Source: a bacterium (GTDB lineage Bacteria > UBA9089 > UBA9088). From it: 9,776 bases of DNA. Where the stretch lies: the NCBI GenBank assembly GCA_040756715.1, contig JBFLYE010000169.1, positions 1 to 9,776 on the forward strand. Reading direction: 5' to 3'. Made by a program: the position numbers and the translations under genes. Every line of letters starts with the position of its first letter. Position 1 is the stretch's first letter. Shown piece after piece: positions 6,333-9,776 of the stretch. The notes under the pieces were generated by a model. The model was not told where the DNA came from. It saw only the letters and a program-made list of their open reading frames with translations, and did no database searches.

Positions 6333-6887
6333 CTAAGTCTCTTTTATTTCCTTTTCCTTCTGTAAAAGGAGCTCGTCTATCCTTTCTATATAACCATCTG
6401 TCTCCTTTTGTATTTCCTCTTTTAGCCTAAATGCATCATCCTCTCCCATCTCTTTATTTTTCTTCCTTTCATCAATCTTGTGGTTTAGCTCATGCCTTAT
6501 ATTCCTTATCGCCACCCTTTTTTCTTCCGCCAAAGCCTTTACCATCTTATCCAGTTCTTTTCTCCTCTCATCGGTTAAGGGAGGAATAATAAGCCTTATT
6601 ACTTCACCATCAGATGTTGGATGTAATCCAATGTTGGCATTCATAATGGCCTTTGTAATTGCCTTTTCTTGTGCTTTGTCCCAGGGTTGAATAACAATCT
6701 GCTTTGCCTCTGGGATAGATATGCTTGCCAGCTGGTTTATGGGAAGAAAGCTTCCATAACACTCTACCTTGATATGCTCAATAAGAGAAGGGGATGCCCT
6801 TCCTGTTCTTATGTGAGAAAGCTCATCTTTACAGGATTTAACCACCCCCTCCATCTTCTCCCTTGCATCCTTTATCACCTTTTCCAT
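6333..6887 (-). CDS. frr: Ribosome recycling factor
   Basis: RRF works with EF-G to split the 70S ribosome after termination. The 184-residue length is typical. The hallmark RTGRASPSLIEHIKVECYGS starts at Arg27, then come PINQLASISIPEAKQIVIQPWDK, the GEVIRLIIPPLTDERRKEL segment of domain II and the return helix KRVAIRNIRHELNHKIDE, ending in a charged three-helix-bundle tail. The ATG lies 2 bp beyond the pyrH stop and is preceded by a perfect AAGGAGG. The stop is TAG. It is cytosolic and almost certainly essential. No anomalies seen. Confidence 0.98.
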   Translation of the reverse strand: MEKVIKDAREKMEGVVKSCKDELSHIRTGRASPSLIEHIKVECYGSFLPINQLASISIPEAKQIVIQPWDKAQEKAITKAIMNANIGLHPTSDGEVIRLIIPPLTDERRKELDKMVKALAEEKRVAIRNIRHELNHKIDERKKNKEMGEDDAFRLKEEIQKETDGYIERIDELLLQKEKEIKET

Positions 6888-6889
6888 TT

Positions 6890-7594
6890 TTACCTCCTTA
6901 CAATTGTTCCTATCTTTTCTCCCAATATTGCCCTTTTCATATTCCCCTTTTGTAAAATATTAAATACAATAAGGGGAAGATTATTTTCTCTGCATAGAGA
7001 AATAGCAGATGCATCCATTATCTTTAAATCATTCTTTAAAACATCCATATAGGTCAGTTCATCATATTTTTTAGATGTTTTATCTATTAAGGGATCTCCA
7101 CTATAAATACCCTCAACCTTTGTTGCCTTAAGGAGGACATCGGCATTTATCTCTGCCGCCCGCAATGCTGCCGCTGTATCGGTTGAAAAGAATGGATTTC
7201 CCGTTCCGCAGGCAAATATAACAATCCGGCCCTTTTCCAGATGCCTTATTGCCCTCCTTCTTATATATGGCTCGGCAACCTTTTCCATCTCAAGGCTGGA
7301 AAGAACCCTGCAGGGTGTGCCAATTTCCTCTAACGAATCCTGAAGAAATAATGAATTCATTAAGGTGGCAAGCATTCCTATATAATCAGCCGTTGCCCTC
7401 TCCATACCTTGTGCATCCTTATCTATTCCCCTAAAGAGGTTTCCGCCCCCCATACTTATGGCAATATCCACGCCAAGCTCCTTGATTTCCTTTAGCTCAT
7501 AAGATATAGAGATTGCCTTTTCTCTATTCATTCCGTACCCAATATCCTTTGACAAAATCTCTCCTGAGAGCTTAAGTAGAACCCTTTTATACAT
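6890..7594 (-). CDS. pyrH: UMP kinase
   Basis: PyrH phosphorylates UMP to UDP with ATP in pyrimidine nucleotide synthesis and belongs to the amino acid kinase fold, as a hexamer in bacteria. Diagnostic parts are KLSGE (8-12), GGGNLFRG (49-56), ATADYIGMLATLMNS (67-81), IFACGTGNPFFSTDTAAALRAAE, and the nucleotide-binding LLKATKVEGIYSGDP. The length of 234 is normal for bacteria. GAAGGAGA (7604-7611) precedes ATG 7594, overlapping the end of the VIT/VWA gene, which stops only 15 bp away. It lies in the common order pyrH then frr, although rpsB and tsf, the usual upstream partners, are replaced here by the VIT/VWA gene. Confidence 0.98.
   Translation of the reverse strand: MYKRVLLKLSGEILSKDIGYGMNREKAISISYELKEIKELGVDIAISMGGGNLFRGIDKDAQGMERATADYIGMLATLMNSLFLQDSLEEIGTPCRVLSSLEMEKVAEPYIRRRAIRHLEKGRIVIFACGTGNPFFSTDTAAALRAAEINADVLLKATKVEGIYSGDPLIDKTSKKYDELTYMDVLKNDLKIMDASAISLCRENNLPLIVFNILQKGNMKRAILGEKIGTIVRR
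6893..6899 (-). promoter_or_regulatory. Shine-Dalgarno of frr, inside the last codons of pyrH
   Basis: AAGGAGG lies 5 bases before the frr ATG. The AGG AGG within it also encodes the two terminal arginines of PyrH, followed directly by TAA. Ribosomes finishing pyrH therefore terminate on the frr ribosome binding site, a strong arrangement for coupled translation. Confidence 0.85.
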
Positions 7595-7603
7595 TATTGT
7601 TTA

Positions 7604-7611
7604 TCTCCTTC
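7604..7611 (-). promoter_or_regulatory. Shine-Dalgarno of pyrH
   Basis: GAAGGAGA overlaps the TGA stop of the VIT/VWA gene and lies about 10 bases before the pyrH ATG. It shows that pyrH is read from the same message as the upstream gene and that translation of the two is closely linked. Confidence 0.7.
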
Positions 7612-9628
7612 ACTCCACAACCTCATACCAATTTTCTTTATACCTAAAGATTATCCTTTTGCCTAGGCTAAATATCTTTCCCACATCTTCATTAAGAAAA
7701 GCAAAGTATTCATCGCTTTCGTATTTTATCTTCTTTGTTTGCTGGTCTTTATATTCGATATCCTGCCATCTTCCATCCTTTAGGATATATGTTCTTCCTT
7801 TGATATATTTCACATTATAATGGCTTGGTTTGGCAATAGTTTCTTCTTTTAAAGCAAGCATGCTCTCGGCAGCTTTTACCGCCTCTTTTCCTACATCCTG
7901 CTTACTTAAAGCCTTGAACCTCTCTTGGATTACCCTTTTCTCCTCCTCTATAACCAGAAATGATGTATAAGGTGTGATTATTCCATATTTCTTGCTTAAT
8001 GCCTTTATTTCCTCAATTATCTCCTCATTTTCGCCTTTTAGCCTTATCTGGTCTAATAAATAGCCAATTTTCCTGGTTGCCCAAAGATGTGCCAGGAATT
8101 CGTTATCTTTTTCCTTTTTTGGAAAATTTACCTTGTATTCATAGACCTTTTTTTCTTTCATCATTCCAGAAAGAACTAGGGTTGCCTTTCCATAGCCCTT
8201 ATACCTTCCAAGCAGGATGATTTGCGAGCCAAAGAAAAGGTCGGGAAGCTTCTTTGGGTATAAATCATAGACAGAGACCTCCCCAAAGGATAATGAAACA
8301 TCAGATAAAACAGGGTTTTCTATCTTCTTATAAAGCCCTGATATGGGGGCTTCAATATCCTCATCTTCCCTTATGTAGGTTGAAATTCCCCTGTTTTCCG
8401 AGGAAACAAGATCAAGGAGGTTTGTATTTACATTATCACCCACACCAAAGACAAAGATGCGCGAGGCAATATTTTTCTCTTTAACATTTTTTGTTATCTT
8501 TTGGATATCGGTTTCACCCACCGTAGGAAGCCCATCGGTTACAAAGAGGATTATATGGGGTCTCTTTTCCTGCTTTATAAATGAGGAAAGGAGGGCATCG
8601 TTTATGTTTGTGCCACCCGATGCCTTAATATTTTTTATAAAATCCCTTGCTTTTTCTTTATTTTCTAAGCTTGCTTCCCCTATCTCTTTAAACAATGGCT
8701 CAACCTCCGAACTAAACCTTATAATATTAAACCTATCCCCTTGCTTAAGGCTATTTATACAAAAAAACAAGGAAGATTTTGCCTGCTCTATCTTATTTCC
8801 CGACATACTTCCCGATGTATCAATGACAAAGGTTATATCCTTGGGAAGGCTTTCTTCTCTCTTTTGATTTGGTGAGGCAAGTAGCAAAAAGAATCCATCC
8901 TCATCGCCTTTATGGGTAAGCAATGAAACCCCAATATCCTTTTTATCCAAAGTATAATAGAGAATAAAATCAGAGAAGGGCCTTTTGTTGCTTTCCTCGT
9001 AGGTTACCCTTGCATTATAATCATCCTTTCTTTCTACCTTTACATTATGGGTGGGAGAATACACATTTTTAATGGGAATGTCTAATTTTATTTCAACATT
9101 TATAAGGATTTCTTTTATCGGGTTTTCCGATAATTTTTCAATATCAAGGGGATAGACATACTTACAAACACCTTCATCGGCTTTAATAATTTCATCATAG
9201 GAAAGCTCAATCCTTTTCTTGCCCTTTGCTGGAATGGGATATACCCTTGCCTTAAATAAATTCCCTCCAATATATTCTAATAAACCAGGGTCTTTCATCC
9301 TTCGGACAATATCCTCATAGATTTTTCTTGCCTTCTCCTTGTCCAAAATCTCTCCACTTATCTTCTTTCCATCCTGAAATAAAGAAAAGGAGGAAATCCC
9401 TGCCCCTTGTGGTAGGGGAAAGATATAGGTTCCCTCAATATCCTCTTTGTAGGGATTTATAAAAGCCTGATCAACCACTGTGCTTGCGGCTTGCCCCTTT
9501 ATTTTTACATTAACCTTGTGGTAATCAAGGGATAGGGGAACAGGTTTAATCTCTGGTCTGGGTGGAATTGGAATAATCACCCCATCCCCAAAGCAAAGAA
9601 ATGGAATAAGAAAAAGAGCCTTTTTCAT
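7610..9628 (-). CDS. Secreted VIT and von Willebrand factor A domain protein
   Basis: This 672-residue protein starts with a short signal-like segment (MKKALFLIPFLCFG). A VIT domain follows at about 30-145, with VVDQAFINPYKEDIEGTYIF, GEILDKEKARKIYEDI and LFKARVYPIPAKGKKRIEL. A vWA domain (about 260-430) contains a full MIDAS metal site: DTSGS at 270-274, Thr340 in SGGTN and Asp365 in VTDG. The C-terminus has a conserved-looking module, VKYIKGRTYILKDGRWQDIE, followed by YESDEYFAFL. This layout matches bacterial inter-alpha-trypsin-inhibitor-like proteins, thought to mediate metal-dependent adhesion or protein interactions outside the cytoplasm; the partner is unknown. There is no C-terminal membrane anchor or sorting signal. 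It leads the pyrH-frr-miaA run with 15 bp to pyrH. There is no Shine-Dalgarno before its ATG, and a promoter ends 7 bases upstream, so translation may be leaderless. Confidence 0.9.
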   Translation of the reverse strand: MKKALFLIPFLCFGDGVIIPIPPRPEIKPVPLSLDYHKVNVKIKGQAASTVVDQAFINPYKEDIEGTYIFPLPQGAGISSFSLFQDGKKISGEILDKEKARKIYEDIVRRMKDPGLLEYIGGNLFKARVYPIPAKGKKRIELSYDEIIKADEGVCKYVYPLDIEKLSENPIKEILINVEIKLDIPIKNVYSPTHNVKVERKDDYNARVTYEESNKRPFSDFILYYTLDKKDIGVSLLTHKGDEDGFFLLLASPNQKREESLPKDITFVIDTSGSMSGNKIEQAKSSLFFCINSLKQGDRFNIIRFSSEVEPLFKEIGEASLENKEKARDFIKNIKASGGTNINDALLSSFIKQEKRPHIILFVTDGLPTVGETDIQKITKNVKEKNIASRIFVFGVGDNVNTNLLDLVSSENRGISTYIREDEDIEAPISGLYKKIENPVLSDVSLSFGEVSVYDLYPKKLPDLFFGSQIILLGRYKGYGKATLVLSGMMKEKKVYEYKVNFPKKEKDNEFLAHLWATRKIGYLLDQIRLKGENEEIIEEIKALSKKYGIITPYTSFLVIEEEKRVIQERFKALSKQDVGKEAVKAAESMLALKEETIAKPSHYNVKYIKGRTYILKDGRWQDIEYKDQQTKKIKYESDEYFAFLNEDVGKIFSLGKRIIFRYKENWYEVVE

Positions 9629-9635
9629 TTTTAAA

Positions 9636-9665
9636 AGTATATCTTAAAAGAGAATACTTTGTCCA
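9636..9665 (-). promoter_or_regulatory. Likely promoter of the VIT/VWA-pyrH-frr-miaA run
   Basis: On the minus strand, TGGACA (9665-9660) and TATACT (9641-9636) each match the sigma-70 consensus at five of six bases and are 18 bases apart. Only 7 bases (9635-9629) separate the -10 box from the ATG, so transcription should start at or very near the start codon. No ribosome binding site is present. The promoter lies between the 90-bp repeat and the gene, just outside the repeat. Confidence 0.55.
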
Positions 9666-9686
9666 CCATATTTATCCAGAAATGCT

Positions 9687-9776
9687 TATAGTATCTTCCA
9701 TCACTTAGTGCAAAAATAGATAGGGTGTGTTTATCTGTTTAAAAATTCATCCACCTTTTAAGAAATTTTGAATTCT
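9687..9776 (-). repeat. Right copy of 90-bp terminal inverted repeat
   Basis: This is the reverse complement of 38-127 apart from one base (G at 9724). It occupies the very end of the window, upstream of the VIT/VWA promoter. Here the sequence continues smoothly into the VIT/VWA upstream region, so this may be the original context and the left copy the rearranged one, but that cannot be settled from one window. Confidence 0.93.

Noticed and set aside
38-9776. A 9.7-kb transposon with 90-bp terminal inverted repeats
   Set aside because: The interior holds essential chromosomal genes and no transposase or integrase, and no target-site duplication can be seen because the window ends at the repeat.
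1-9776. CRISPR array, tRNA/rRNA genes, toxin-antitoxin or defence system
   Set aside because: I looked on both strands for regularly spaced repeats, cloverleaf-like sequence with GGTTCGA-type arms and small paired genes. None were found, and intergenic gaps are too short to hide most of them.

Overview
This AT-rich bacterial window appears to be built from two unrelated blocks. The right block (about 4060-9776) carries conserved chromosomal genes. On the minus strand there is a tight five-gene run: VIT/VWA protein, pyrH, frr, miaA, CBS-PAS protein. On the plus strand, facing it, are larB and a short 3' remnant that looks like the end of ftsH. Gene spacing, Shine-Dalgarno use and Rec/RRF/MiaA-type housekeeping genes show a bacterium, not an archaeon. 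The unusual gene order (pyrH-frr-miaA with a VIT/VWA gene in front) and low GC suggest an uncultivated, low-GC Gram-negative-like lineage, but the sequence does not let me name a phylum.

The left block (about 128-4060, plus strand) is a piece of a surface-polysaccharide-type locus. It holds the C-terminal half of a cyclase/kynurenine-formamidase family protein, a 614-residue GT-B-like surface carbohydrate biosynthesis protein, an overlapping class I methyltransferase, and a second methyltransferase broken by an in-frame TAG and a one-base frameshift in a run of seven G. It ends in what may be the first few codons of a KdsB/SpsF-like nucleotidyltransferase. Both edges cut through genes: the cyclase loses its N-terminus at 127/128, and the right edge fuses the possible nucleotidyltransferase start to the tail of ftsH at about 4060-4075. 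This is what an inserted, rearranged or chimeric segment looks like.

The two ends of the window carry the same 90-bp sequence in opposite orientation (38-127 and 9687-9776, one mismatch). The right copy lies upstream of the VIT/VWA gene and the left copy is joined to the decapitated cyclase gene. The window probably ends there because the repeat occurs more than once in the genome or because of a rearrangement or assembly chimera.

Functionally, the minus-strand run couples UMP phosphorylation (PyrH), ribosome recycling (RRF) and tRNA A37 prenylation (MiaA) to a secreted VIT/VWA protein in front and a small CBS-PAS sensor module behind. A good -35/-10 pair ends only 7 bases before the VIT/VWA start codon, with no Shine-Dalgarno, so that transcript may be leaderless. 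I found no tRNA, rRNA, CRISPR array, transposase or defence system, and I do not see convincing evidence for a wholly new biological system. The most unusual things here are structural: the terminal inverted repeat, the two gene-cutting junctions and the doubly broken methyltransferase.
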